A stretch of 64,000 nucleotides of DNA. It comes from Nitrogeniibacter aestuarii (GTDB taxonomy: Bacteria > Pseudomonadota > Gammaproteobacteria > Burkholderiales > Rhodocyclaceae). A program made the position numbers and the translations under genes. The DNA lies in assembly GCF_017309585.1 (NCBI RefSeq), contig NZ_CP071321.1, positions 806,001 to 870,000 on the forward strand, given 5' to 3'. A model generated the notes under the pieces. It was not told where the DNA came from, made no database searches, and worked only from the letters and a program-made list of their open reading frames with translations. Below are positions 17,865 through 26,248 of this stretch, piece by piece; the first letter of the stretch is position 1; each line of letters opens with the position of its first letter.

Positions 17865-18440
17865 ATGATCCATGACCGCCTGCCTTCTCCCGCTGCCGAC
17901 GATCTGTGGCTGGCCCATCCGCCACGCGCCACTGTCCATGCGCGTTTGCGCCCCTGGCTGATCGACCCGCAATCACTCACTGCCCGTATTCGCGCCCGTT
18001 GCGACCGCTTCCATGTCGAGGTGATTCGTCAGGCGCCCATGCGGCCGCATGCGGATGAAGCGGCTGCCTTGGGTGTGCGCGCCAAGGAGCGATCGTGGCT
18101 GCGCGAAGTCTTGCTCTATGCTGATGGCGTCCCGGTTGTGTATGCCCGCTCGGTGTTGCCGCGCAAACATCTGCGTGGTGCATGGCGAGTGTTTCACGGC
18201 ATTGGTGCCCGCCCTCTGGGGGCGGCTTTGTTTTCCGATCCGCGTATTGCGCGTCAGCCGTTGCGTTGTGCACGTCTGGACCGGCGTGATGCGCGGTATC
18301 ATCGGCTGGCCGTCGTGACCCACGGACGCATGCGCCTGCCCCCCTCGTTGTGGGCGCGGCGCTCGCTCTTCCGGCTGCGCGGGCGCTCGCTGCTGGTGAG
18401 CGAGTTCTTTTTGCCAACCATTCTTGATCTCGACCCATGA
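17865..18440 (+). CDS. ubiC: Chorismate pyruvate-lyase UbiC
   Basis: This 191-residue protein fits UbiC, which splits chorismate to 4-hydroxybenzoate and pyruvate, the first committed step of ubiquinone synthesis. Conserved features are the RPWLIDPQSLTARIRARC segment, the REVLLYADGVPVVYARSVLP block, and the C-terminal glutamate in LLVSEFFLPTIL. The stop overlaps the ubiA start by 4 bases, the classical ubiCA arrangement. Confidence 0.9.
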   Translation: MIHDRLPSPAADDLWLAHPPRATVHARLRPWLIDPQSLTARIRARCDRFHVEVIRQAPMRPHADEAAALGVRAKERSWLREVLLYADGVPVVYARSVLPRKHLRGAWRVFHGIGARPLGAALFSDPRIARQPLRCARLDRRDARYHRLAVVTHGRMRLPPSLWARRSLFRLRGRSLLVSEFFLPTILDLDP

Positions 18441-19309
18441 CCCTCATCGAACGGCTCAGGATCTATGAGCGGCTGATGCGGCTCGACAAGCCCATCGGCA
18501 TTCTCCTGTTGCTGTGGCCTACCCTGTGGGGCATCTGGATTGCCGGCATGGGCAAGCCGCCGATCTTCGTGCTGTGGATCTTCGTGATGGGCACCGTGCT
18601 CATGCGCTCGGCCGGCTGCGTGATCAATGACTACGCGGACCGGAATTTCGACGGACATGTGGAGCGGACCCGGCATCGTCCGCTCGCCAGGGGCGAGATC
18701 AGCACCAAGGAGGCCCTGATGCTGGCGGCGGGGCTGTCGCTGGCGGCCTTCGTGATGATTCTGCCGCTCCATTCACTGGTGATCTGGCTGTCGGTCCCCG
18801 CGCTTGTCCTGGCGGCCAGTTATCCGTTTACCAAACGTTTCCTTGCCATTCCTCAGGCCTATCTCGGAGTGGCGTTCGGATTCGGCATCCCCATGGCGTT
18901 CGCGGCCATTCAGTATTCAGTCCCTGCGGTGGCCTGGGTCATGCTGGCTGCCAACGTGTTCTGGGCGATCGCTTATGACACCGAGTACGCGATGGTGGAC
19001 CGTCCGGATGATTTGAAGATCGGCATCAAGACGTCGGCGATCACCTTCGGGCGGTTCGACGTGGCAGCGGTGATGCTCTGTTACGCAGCGTTTCTGGGCT
19101 GCATGATCTGGGTGGGCGTGCACGAGCAGCTCGGCACCTTCTACTACATGGGGCTCGCGGCTGCCGCCGCGATGGCCGGCTACCATTTCACCCTGATTCG
19201 CGATCGTGATCGCGACCGCTGCTTCAAGGCGTTTCTCCACAACAACTGGCTGGGTGCCGTCGTTTTTGCCGGCATCGTACTCGATTATCTGATCACGCCC
19301 ATGGGCTGA
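18437..19309 (+). CDS. ubiA: 4-hydroxybenzoate polyprenyltransferase UbiA
   Basis: This 290-residue inner-membrane prenyltransferase has about eight or nine hydrophobic helices. The first aspartate-rich motif, NDYADRNFDGHVERTRHRPL, lies near residue 65, and the second, YDTEYAMVDRPDDLKIGIKT, near residue 180; both bind the Mg-diphosphate of the polyprenyl donor. It prenylates 4-hydroxybenzoate made by UbiC, encoded just upstream. A bidirectional terminator follows. Confidence 0.95.
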   Translation: MTLIERLRIYERLMRLDKPIGILLLLWPTLWGIWIAGMGKPPIFVLWIFVMGTVLMRSAGCVINDYADRNFDGHVERTRHRPLARGEISTKEALMLAAGLSLAAFVMILPLHSLVIWLSVPALVLAASYPFTKRFLAIPQAYLGVAFGFGIPMAFAAIQYSVPAVAWVMLAANVFWAIAYDTEYAMVDRPDDLKIGIKTSAITFGRFDVAAVMLCYAAFLGCMIWVGVHEQLGTFYYMGLAAAAAMAGYHFTLIRDRDRDRCFKAFLHNNWLGAVVFAGIVLDYLITPMG

Positions 19310-19346
19310 TCCGGCGCGCTGGGCCGATGGATGACGTATCAAGAAA

Positions 19347-19373
19347 AACGCCACCGGCAAGGTGGCGTTTTTT
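19347..19373. terminator. Bidirectional terminator between ubiA and the PEP-CTERM protease gene
   Basis: AACGCCACC (19347-19355), loop GGCAA, GGTGGCGTT (19361-19369) form a perfect 9-bp stem with a T run on the right and an A run on the left. It can therefore end transcripts from both converging genes. Confidence 0.85.
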
Positions 19374-19390
19374 CGTTTGGAGCGCTGCTT

Positions 19391-20281
19391 TCAGTGCGCC
19401 CGTCGGCGAAGCCGCCAGCCGAGCAGGCCCAGCCCGGCGAGCATCATCGCCCAGGTCTGAGCTTCGGGGACCGCGGTCACGGGTTGGACCTCCCAGCCGA
19501 TGTCGGCGAGCAGCGCCCAGTCCAGATCGGTCATGTATTTTCGGGTGCCGCTGGTGATGGCGGGGGTCAGCGAGGGTTGTTGCAATGTACCCATGAAGCT
19601 GGAGCGCAGTGCGCTGGAGACGTGCCCATCGTCGGCCAGCGGGACAGCGCCGCCATTGATGAGGCTGGCGTTTGCACCGGTGAAGGTGTTGCCGCTGATC
19701 AGGTTGTCCCAGGCATCGGAGGTGCCGATGCCCAGAACGTGGGCGACCTCATGCACGGCCACCGAATAGAAGTCGTTGCCGGCAAATGATTCAACCGTAC
19801 TGACGTCGGTATCCAGGTACCAGTTGCTGTTCGCATTGAAGACAATGGAGCCGGTCACCGGGGCGTAGTCCACGTCGGGCGAAGCACTTTGCCCACGGTT
19901 GTCGAGCAAACTGATGAACGCGCTGCTCCCGCCGGCGCTGTATCCCGAGCCGCCGAAACCGAGGGTGTCAGGATCGAGCGTGCGGGCGCCAAGGTAGATG
20001 ATCACCGTGTCTTCGGGCACCGATATCGGGTCGGTCACCAGGCTGCCGTCGGTGGCGACCGTCCCGATGCCGGCCTGGTAACGGTTGCCTCCGGTGCTGT
20101 TGATTGCTGCCAGGCTGTCCGTCAGCCGGCTGCCGAATTCGTCGGCAACCGTGTTGAGAATGCCGCGGTGTTGCGTGGTGAAGAACCCGTTGCTGTCGTA
20201 GGTGTAGTCGAACTGCACGGTGATGGCTTGTGCGGATCCGGCAGCAAGGGCCAGGGTGGCGCAAAACAGCATTTTCTTCAT
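19391..20281 (-). CDS. PEP-CTERM sorted secreted metalloprotease
   Basis: This 296-residue exported protein has a signal peptide (MKKMLFCATLALAAGSAQA), a secreted body, a zinc-protease motif HEVAHVLGIG near residues 177-186 (HExxHxxG, metzincin-like), and a C-terminal PEP-CTERM sorting signal at residues 271-296: VPEAQTWAMML, a hydrophobic helix, then RLRRR. Such proteins are cleaved and delivered by an exosortase, and xrtB lies 15 kb away. The ATG at 20281 is chosen because it gives a canonical signal peptide; an upstream ATG at 20326 would add 15 residues. The substrate is unknown; a role in matrix remodelling is inference. Confidence 0.85.
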   Translation of the reverse strand: MKKMLFCATLALAAGSAQAITVQFDYTYDSNGFFTTQHRGILNTVADEFGSRLTDSLAAINSTGGNRYQAGIGTVATDGSLVTDPISVPEDTVIIYLGARTLDPDTLGFGGSGYSAGGSSAFISLLDNRGQSASPDVDYAPVTGSIVFNANSNWYLDTDVSTVESFAGNDFYSVAVHEVAHVLGIGTSDAWDNLISGNTFTGANASLINGGAVPLADDGHVSSALRSSFMGTLQQPSLTPAITSGTRKYMTDLDWALLADIGWEVQPVTAVPEAQTWAMMLAGLGLLGWRLRRRAH

Positions 20282-20368
20282 GGGGTTCACTGGTTCGTAT
20301 CCTGAAAGGCAGGCTGATGATGACATAGCCGCATGACGTCTGGAAGGCGTTGATCGTACCCGGATGTG

Positions 20369-23344
20369 TCAGCGCACGGGAAAGTGGGCGTTCATGGTGT
20401 CGAGCAGCGTGATCAGCATCTGCTCGAGAATGGGCTGCTCATCCTTGGCAATGTCGAGCATGCCGCCACGGCAGGCGGTTTCGATTTCCTGTGCGACATG
20501 AGCCGTGGCGTGGGCGCTGATCAACTGGACGGTGCTCTTCAGGCTGTGTGCGGCCAGCGCCGCAGCGTCAGCATTGTCGCGGGCCAGGGCATCGCTGAGC
20601 TGGTTGAAATGCTGTGCGGCTTCGCGACGTACATCGGTCACGACCTGAGCGATCAACTCCTCGTCGTTGAGCAAGCGGTCCCGCATCTGGTCAAGATCAA
20701 TGGCCGGGAGTTGTTCTGCCTTTCTGCTGATGGCGGACCGTGTCTTCGCTCTGGCGGCCGGCTTCTGATCGTCGAGGGCATGAATCCAGCGGTTGAGGAT
20801 GGCTGCGAGTGCCTCCTGCTGCAGTGGCTTTTCGAGCACGCCGTTCATGCCGGCCTGTTCGCAGGCGGCGACCCGGTCGGAATGAATGTCGCCGGTGAAC
20901 GCCACGATCGGTACGTTCCGAATGTCCGTGCCGGCAGCCCCCGCGCGGATCTGCTCGGTGGTGCTGAGCCCGTCAAGCTCGGGGAGCTGCGTGTCCATCA
21001 GCACAAGCGCGATATCCGGGTGCGTCCGCAGGGTTTCAATGGCTGCGAGCCCGCTGGCGGCCATCATGGCGGTGTGCCCCAGACGAGCCAGGTGTTCGCC
21101 CGCCACGCGTTGATTCACGGGCAGATCGTCGACCACCAGCACCTTGGCGCCACCGCCAGGCGCCGGTGGCGACGCCGGGCGCTCGTCCGCAGGGGGCGGT
21201 GCGACCAGCCCCATGCGGGTCAGGCAACGCAACAGATGGCTGCGGCGGGCCGGTTTGGTCAGCTTCAACTGGCAGGGCAGGGCATGACCGGCGCGTGCCG
21301 GGGCGACACAGACGAGCCGTTCCGTGGGGATGCTCAGTTGCCGGATGCAGTTGTCGGCGTCGGGGGGGAGGCCGGGCAGACTCTCGAGCACAAAGGCGGC
21401 CTTGGCAGACGGTGCTGCTTCGATGAGTCCGTTCCAGTCTTCGCATTCGACCACCTTGAAGCCCCAGCGACGCAAGGGGCCCGTGATCTGCCCGCGGGCC
21501 GTCTGGAAGGGCTCCGCAACCAGGATTGTTGCGGGCTCCTGGGGGGTGACTGTGGCGGCGGCCGGCACGGGTTGAACCGGAATGCGCACCCAGAACGTCG
21601 ACCCCACCCCTTGAACGCTGTTGACGCCGATCGCGCCGCCCATGAGTTCGATCAGGCGCTTGCAAATGGACAGGCCGAGCCCGGTACCGCCGAATCGGCG
21701 ATTGACCGACGAGTCAGCCTGCATGAAGGGCTGGAAAAGCTGTTGTTGCACATGGGGCGCGATGCCTATGCCGGTATCCGTGATGTAGACCCGCAGGTGA
21801 GCCGTGTCGCCGCTCCCCTGATGCTGTACTTCAAAGCGCATGGACACGCAGCCTTCGTCCGTGAACTTGATGGCGTTGCCGACCAGGTTCGTCAGCACCT
21901 GACGGAAGCGCAGCACGTCGCCGAGCACGAATTCAGGCACGTTGGGCGCGGCCTCCCAGGCCAGTTCGAGGCCTTTGCCCGAGGCCGACATCAGTGCCAC
22001 TTCGATGACATCTTCGGCGACATCGAACAGCGAGAAGGGCGCAGACTCCAGACGCATTTCGCCGGCATCGACCCTGGAGAAGTCGAGGATGTCGTTGACC
22101 GTCGCGAGCAGCGCGTTGGCACTGCGATGGGCAATGGCGAGGAATTCGCGTTGTTCCTCATCCATGGGCGAGTCTTCGAGCAACTGGATCATGCCCAGCA
22201 CGCCATTGAGCGGCGTACGGATCTCATGGCTCATGTTGGCCACGAACAGGCTTTTGGTGCGCACCGCGCCTTCGGCCGCTTCCTTGGCGGTGCGCAGCGA
22301 CATCTCGGCCGCCTTGCGTTCGCTGATGTCTGAAAGCACGCCGGCCATGCGGGTCGGTCGACCGTTTTCGTCGCGCTCGATGATGTGTCCGCGATCGAGC
22401 ACCCAGATGATCTGTCCGTCACGACGGCGCATGCGGTGCTCGATGCGATAAGGCTGGTTCTGGTTGAGGCAGGCTTCAATTGCAGCGTGGATGCGCTGCT
22501 TTTCCTCGTCGAGCAGGCAGGATTCGAAGTCCTCCAGGGTGCCCTTGAGGTGCGACGGATCGTAGGCGAGGATCTCGTGCCACTGGTCGTTGTGACGCAA
22601 CTCATTCGTGGTGATGTTCCAGTCCCAGAATCCCTCACCCGCTTTGGAAATGATGCTGTCGAGCTCACGCTCGCGCTTCTCGGCCAGATGACGGTCGGTG
22701 ATGTCGCGCGCCACGACCAGGATGTGCCGCTCGCCATTCGGCCCGGTGAGCGGTTTCTTGATCGACAGGAAATGGCGCTCTTCGCCCGAATCCACCTCCG
22801 TGGATGATTCCGCGACGATCTGGGTCTCGCCCCTGCGCATGATCTCGCGAATGTTTTTCGTATACGCCTCGACCTGCGCTGTATTGGGGTTGAAGTCCGC
22901 ATCCGTCTTGCCGGGCAGCGCAGCCGTTGTCGTGCCATAGAAATCGGCTAGCCGCTGATTGCCGAGCACGAACCGGCCGTCCCAATTCTTGACCATGATG
23001 ATGTCGGGACTTTCATCAACAATGGTCCGCAGCAAGCTGCGGGTGGCGCGCAGGGCTTGGGCGGCCTCGCGCTGCTTGCTTTCGAAGTCAAGCAGATACC
23101 GCACCCCGAAGAATAGGATGACCGCCAGCAAGCCGACGGCCAGGTAGGCGAGCATCTGAGCGTTGCCTTCGGCATGCTGGGTGCTTGCCGTGGCGAGCAG
23201 AAACAAGGCGACGCAGCCCAGAATGGCAATCACCCAAGCCGTCGAGATCTGCGGCGCTGGCGGCTCGTGTTCGTCATCGCGTGACGACGACGGGGTGTCC
23301 TGGTTCATTGAAGAGGTCAAGGGGCGTTCGTCATTGCCGCTCAT
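20369..23344 (-). CDS. Hybrid sensor histidine kinase with PAS, receiver and Hpt domains
   Basis: This 991-residue inner-membrane protein has two membrane helices (about 35-52 and 64-84), PAS domains at ~100-220 and ~228-350, and HisKA with the phospho-His in MSHEIRTPLNG (His373). The HATPase follows (GNAIKFTDEG, ITDTGIGI, FGGTGLGLSI). A receiver at ~733-855 has phospho-acceptor Asp784 (VLMDTQLPELDG) and Lys839, and an Hpt domain carries His933 (AAHSLKST). A further receiver-like segment at ~606-715 lacks the acidic pair and the acceptor Asp. This resembles BarA/ArcB-type phosphorelays. No partner response regulator lies nearby, so it is an orphan kinase here. The ATG at 23344 has GGTGG upstream. 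Confidence 0.9.
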   Translation of the reverse strand: MSGNDERPLTSSMNQDTPSSSRDDEHEPPAPQISTAWVIAILGCVALFLLATASTQHAEGNAQMLAYLAVGLLAVILFFGVRYLLDFESKQREAAQALRATRSLLRTIVDESPDIIMVKNWDGRFVLGNQRLADFYGTTTAALPGKTDADFNPNTAQVEAYTKNIREIMRRGETQIVAESSTEVDSGEERHFLSIKKPLTGPNGERHILVVARDITDRHLAEKRERELDSIISKAGEGFWDWNITTNELRHNDQWHEILAYDPSHLKGTLEDFESCLLDEEKQRIHAAIEACLNQNQPYRIEHRMRRRDGQIIWVLDRGHIIERDENGRPTRMAGVLSDISERKAAEMSLRTAKEAAEGAVRTKSLFVANMSHEIRTPLNGVLGMIQLLEDSPMDEEQREFLAIAHRSANALLATVNDILDFSRVDAGEMRLESAPFSLFDVAEDVIEVALMSASGKGLELAWEAAPNVPEFVLGDVLRFRQVLTNLVGNAIKFTDEGCVSMRFEVQHQGSGDTAHLRVYITDTGIGIAPHVQQQLFQPFMQADSSVNRRFGGTGLGLSICKRLIELMGGAIGVNSVQGVGSTFWVRIPVQPVPAAATVTPQEPATILVAEPFQTARGQITGPLRRWGFKVVECEDWNGLIEAAPSAKAAFVLESLPGLPPDADNCIRQLSIPTERLVCVAPARAGHALPCQLKLTKPARRSHLLRCLTRMGLVAPPPADERPASPPAPGGGAKVLVVDDLPVNQRVAGEHLARLGHTAMMAASGLAAIETLRTHPDIALVLMDTQLPELDGLSTTEQIRAGAAGTDIRNVPIVAFTGDIHSDRVAACEQAGMNGVLEKPLQQEALAAILNRWIHALDDQKPAARAKTRSAISRKAEQLPAIDLDQMRDRLLNDEELIAQVVTDVRREAAQHFNQLSDALARDNADAAALAAHSLKSTVQLISAHATAHVAQEIETACRGGMLDIAKDEQPILEQMLITLLDTMNAHFPVR

Positions 23345-23417
23345 TGTGCCACCAAAGGAATACCAACCGAAGTCTGAACGGGGCCGCTACTGCCGGTGGG
23401 GCGGGGCGTGCGGCCCG

Positions 23418-23423
23418 TATAAT
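23418..23423 (+). promoter_or_regulatory. TATAAT -10 element before ubiD
   Basis: A perfect TATAAT lies 36 bases upstream of the ubiD start codon. No good -35 hexamer is visible at the expected distance, so this is a partial promoter call. Confidence 0.4.
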
Positions 23424-23458
23424 GCCGAGTCACCTTGCCCGCTCTGGAGTGTCCGACC

Positions 23459-24940
23459 ATGCGTTACACCGATCTTCGCGATTTCATTGCCAAGCTTGAA
23501 ACGCGTGGCGAGCTCAAGCGCATCGCCGAGCCGGTGGATACCTACCTTGAAATGACCGAGATCGCCGATCGGGTCCTGCGTGCCGGTGGTCCGGCCCTGT
23601 TGTTCGAGAAGCCCAAGACCCACGGTACGCCCCAGCCGATGCCGGTGCTGGCCAACCTGTTCGGTACGCCTGAGCGGGTGGCGCTGGGCATGGGCGTTGA
23701 TGGCGACTGGAAAACCCAATTGCGCGAGGTGGGGCGTCTGCTGGCTTTTCTGAAGGAGCCCGAGCCGCCCAAAGGCCTGCGCGATGCCTGGGAGAAGCTG
23801 CCGGCCTTTCGCCAGGTGCTCAACATGTCGCCCAGAACGGTGCGCTCTGCGCCTTGCCAGGCCAGGGTGCTCGAAGGCGCCGATGTTGACCTCTCCGCGC
23901 TGCCGATTCAGCACTGCTGGCCGGGCGACGCCGCGCCCCTGGTGACCTGGGGGCTGGTGGTCACGCGGGGCCCTAATCAGAAGCGACAAAACCTGGGCAT
24001 CTACCGCCAGCAGGTGCTCGGCCCCAACAAACTGATCATGCGCTGGTTGGCGCATCGCGGCGGTGCGCTCGACTATCGCGACCACTGCCAGGCGACGCCG
24101 GGCGAGCCGTTTCCGGTGGCCGTGGTGCTGGGCTGCGATCCGGCCACCATCCTTGGCGCCGTCACTCCGGTGCCCGATTCGCTGTCGGAATACCAGTTCG
24201 CGGGTCTGCTGCGCGGTGGCAAAACGGAACTGGTCAAATGCCTTGGGAGCGATCTGCAGGTGCCGGCCACGGCCGAGATCATCCTCGAAGGTGTGATCCA
24301 TCCGGGTGAAACGGCACTGGAAGGCCCGTATGGCGACCACACGGGCTACTACAACGAGCAGGCCGAGTTTCCGGTCTTTACGGTCGAGCGCATCACCATG
24401 CGATCCGAGCCCATCTACCACAGCACCTATACCGGTAAACCGCCCGACGAGCCGGCCATGCTTGGCCTGGCGCTCAACGAGGTGTTCGTGCCGTTGTTGC
24501 AAAAGCAGTTCACCGAAATCGTCGATTTCTACTTGCCGCCTGAAGGCTGTTCCTACCGGCTGGCGGTGGTGAGCATCCGCAAGCAGTATCCGGGGCACGC
24601 CAAGCGGGTCATGTTCGGCATCTGGAGCTTCCTTCGCCAGTTCATGTACACCAAGTTCATCATCGTGGTGGACGACGACGTGGATATCCGCGACTGGAAG
24701 GAAGTGATCTGGGCCCTGACCACGCGCATGGACGCGACCCGCGATACGGTGCTGGTGGATAACACACCGATCGATTATCTCGACTTCGCCAGTCCCGAGG
24801 CCGGTCTGGGCTCCAAGATGGGACTGGATGCCACCAACAAGTGGCCCGGGGAAACCAAACGCGAATGGGGGCGTCCCATTGTCATGGAAGAGGCAGTCAA
24901 GGCGCGCGTGGACGCCATGTGGGATCGCCTCGGCCTCTGA
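23459..24940 (+). CDS. ubiD: 4-hydroxy-3-polyprenylbenzoate decarboxylase UbiD
   Basis: This 493-residue protein matches UbiD, which removes the carboxylate of the UbiA product using prenylated FMN. Characteristic blocks are YTDLRDFIAKLETRGEL at the start, NLGIYRQQVLGPNKL (prFMN-binding region), EIILEGVIHPGETALEGPYGDH with the catalytic Glu, and IIVVDDDVDIRDWKEVIWA near the C-terminus. I chose the ATG at 23459 because the conserved MRYTDLRDF sequence begins there; an alternative start at 23435 adds 8 unrelated residues. The UbiX partner that makes prFMN is not in this window. Confidence 0.94.
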   Translation: MRYTDLRDFIAKLETRGELKRIAEPVDTYLEMTEIADRVLRAGGPALLFEKPKTHGTPQPMPVLANLFGTPERVALGMGVDGDWKTQLREVGRLLAFLKEPEPPKGLRDAWEKLPAFRQVLNMSPRTVRSAPCQARVLEGADVDLSALPIQHCWPGDAAPLVTWGLVVTRGPNQKRQNLGIYRQQVLGPNKLIMRWLAHRGGALDYRDHCQATPGEPFPVAVVLGCDPATILGAVTPVPDSLSEYQFAGLLRGGKTELVKCLGSDLQVPATAEIILEGVIHPGETALEGPYGDHTGYYNEQAEFPVFTVERITMRSEPIYHSTYTGKPPDEPAMLGLALNEVFVPLLQKQFTEIVDFYLPPEGCSYRLAVVSIRKQYPGHAKRVMFGIWSFLRQFMYTKFIIVVDDDVDIRDWKEVIWALTTRMDATRDTVLVDNTPIDYLDFASPEAGLGSKMGLDATNKWPGETKREWGRPIVMEEAVKARVDAMWDRLGL

Positions 24941-25024
24941 TGCAGGGGCTTGAATTTCAAGCTTTTTACCCCCATTTGCTGTTCGTCGCCTCTGCGGGCG
25001 CGCCCTGAACCACTGGAGAACCCG

Positions 25025-25447
25025 ATGACCGATAGTCGAACCATCGACGTCAACCCGCTGCCGTCATCCGGCATGGTCACCCTCACGCACGTGATCTACG
25101 CGTTGCACGCCTTTGCCCTGTTTACGGGCGTGGCCACGTCCGCCACCATCATTGGCAGCTTTGTGTCCGGTCTGCCATCGATTGTCGCGGTGATCATCAA
25201 CTACGTGAAGCGCGATGCGGTGCGTGGTACCTGGCTTGACAGCCATTTCCGCTGGCAGATCCGGACCTTCTGGTTCGCGCTGCTCTGGATTGTCGTTTCC
25301 ACGCTGTTGGCGATCACCATCATCGGCATTCCGTTTGCGTTCGTGATGGTCGGTCTGGCGGGCCTGTGGGTGCTCTACCGCATTGCACGCGGCTGGATCA
25401 ATCTCTCCAACCGACAGGCCATGCCTGTGCCCGAGCCGGTCGCCTGA
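25025..25447 (+). CDS. Small DUF4870-like membrane protein
   Basis: This 140-residue protein has three to four hydrophobic segments: about 20-40 (THVIYALHAFALFTGVATS), 42-60, and 80-115 (FWFALLWIVVSTLLAITIIGIPFAFVMVGLAGLWVLYRIARG). The layout and the closing YRIARGWINL segment resemble DUF4870-type inner-membrane proteins, whose function is not known. The ATG at 25025 is preferred; the 24950 ATG adds a stretch without family character. sfsA starts 4 bases after its stop. Confidence 0.65.
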   Translation: MTDSRTIDVNPLPSSGMVTLTHVIYALHAFALFTGVATSATIIGSFVSGLPSIVAVIINYVKRDAVRGTWLDSHFRWQIRTFWFALLWIVVSTLLAITIIGIPFAFVMVGLAGLWVLYRIARGWINLSNRQAMPVPEPVA

Positions 25448-25451
25448 TCCG

Positions 25452-26159
25452 GTGCAGCTCCCGCCCCTGGTGGCCGGTCGGCTGGTCAAGCGCTACAAGC
25501 GATTTCTCGCCGATGTAACGCTGGACGACGGCCGACTGGTGACCGCTCACAGTGCCAACACCGGCAGCATGATGGGCTGCGCCGAACCCGGGTCGAGGGT
25601 CTGGTTGTCGGCCTCCAGCAACCCGAAGCGCAAACTGGCGTTCACCTGGGAGCTGGTTGAAGCCGAGCCTGGTGTCGTGGTGGGTATTCACACCGGTCGC
25701 GCCAACGCCTTGGTGGAAGAAGCCATCTGTGCCGGTCACCTGCCGGCGCTAGCCGGGACCGCATCGATCCGGCGTGAAGTGCGCTATGGCCAGAACAGCC
25801 GTATCGACCTGTTGCTTGAGTTCGATCACGGACCGCCGTGTCACGTCGAGGTGAAGAACGTCACCCTGGTTCGTGACGGTGTTGCCCTGTTTCCAGATGC
25901 GGTGACCGCTCGCGGTACCAAGCACCTGCATGAAATGGTTCAGGTTGTTCGAGATGGCGGTCGGGCGGCGATGGTGTATTGCGTGCAACGCGGAGATGCA
26001 GAATCGCTCTCGCCCGCGAAAGAGATCGATGCTGCTTATGCCCGCGCACTGGGCACGGCGCTGGAAGCGGGTGTTGAAGCCTATGCCTTGAGGGGCCGAC
26101 CGGATCCGGTCGGCGGGCAAATCCAGCTCAACGAATTGCTGCCGGTCCGGCGCTACTGA
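25452..26159 (+). CDS. sfsA: SfsA family DNA-binding protein / nuclease
   Basis: This 235-residue protein, the usual length of SfsA, starts at a GTG (25452) just after the upstream stop. Conserved parts are AGRLVKRYKRFLADV, TAHSANTGSMMGCAEPGS, the DLLLEFDHGPPCHVEVKNVTL block with a PD-(D/E)xK-like acidic/lysine set, and LFPDAVTARGTKHLHEM. The family was named for sugar-fermentation stimulation in E. coli, but its biochemical role is nuclease-like and incompletely known. Confidence 0.9.
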   Translation: MQLPPLVAGRLVKRYKRFLADVTLDDGRLVTAHSANTGSMMGCAEPGSRVWLSASSNPKRKLAFTWELVEAEPGVVVGIHTGRANALVEEAICAGHLPALAGTASIRREVRYGQNSRIDLLLEFDHGPPCHVEVKNVTLVRDGVALFPDAVTARGTKHLHEMVQVVRDGGRAAMVYCVQRGDAESLSPAKEIDAAYARALGTALEAGVEAYALRGRPDPVGGQIQLNELLPVRRY

Positions 26160-26248
26160 ACGTCCGACTCATGGCGGTGACGTGACGTGATGGCCTTGTG
26201 GCGGATGATGTTGCGCTCACCTGTCCTGCACGTCAGCTCGCCCTGTGG

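Noticed and set aside
20366..22333. 655-residue open frame on the + strand opposite the hybrid kinase gene
   Set aside because: It is the antisense shadow of a GC-rich gene with clear HisKA, HATPase, receiver and Hpt motifs; the translation has no domain character.
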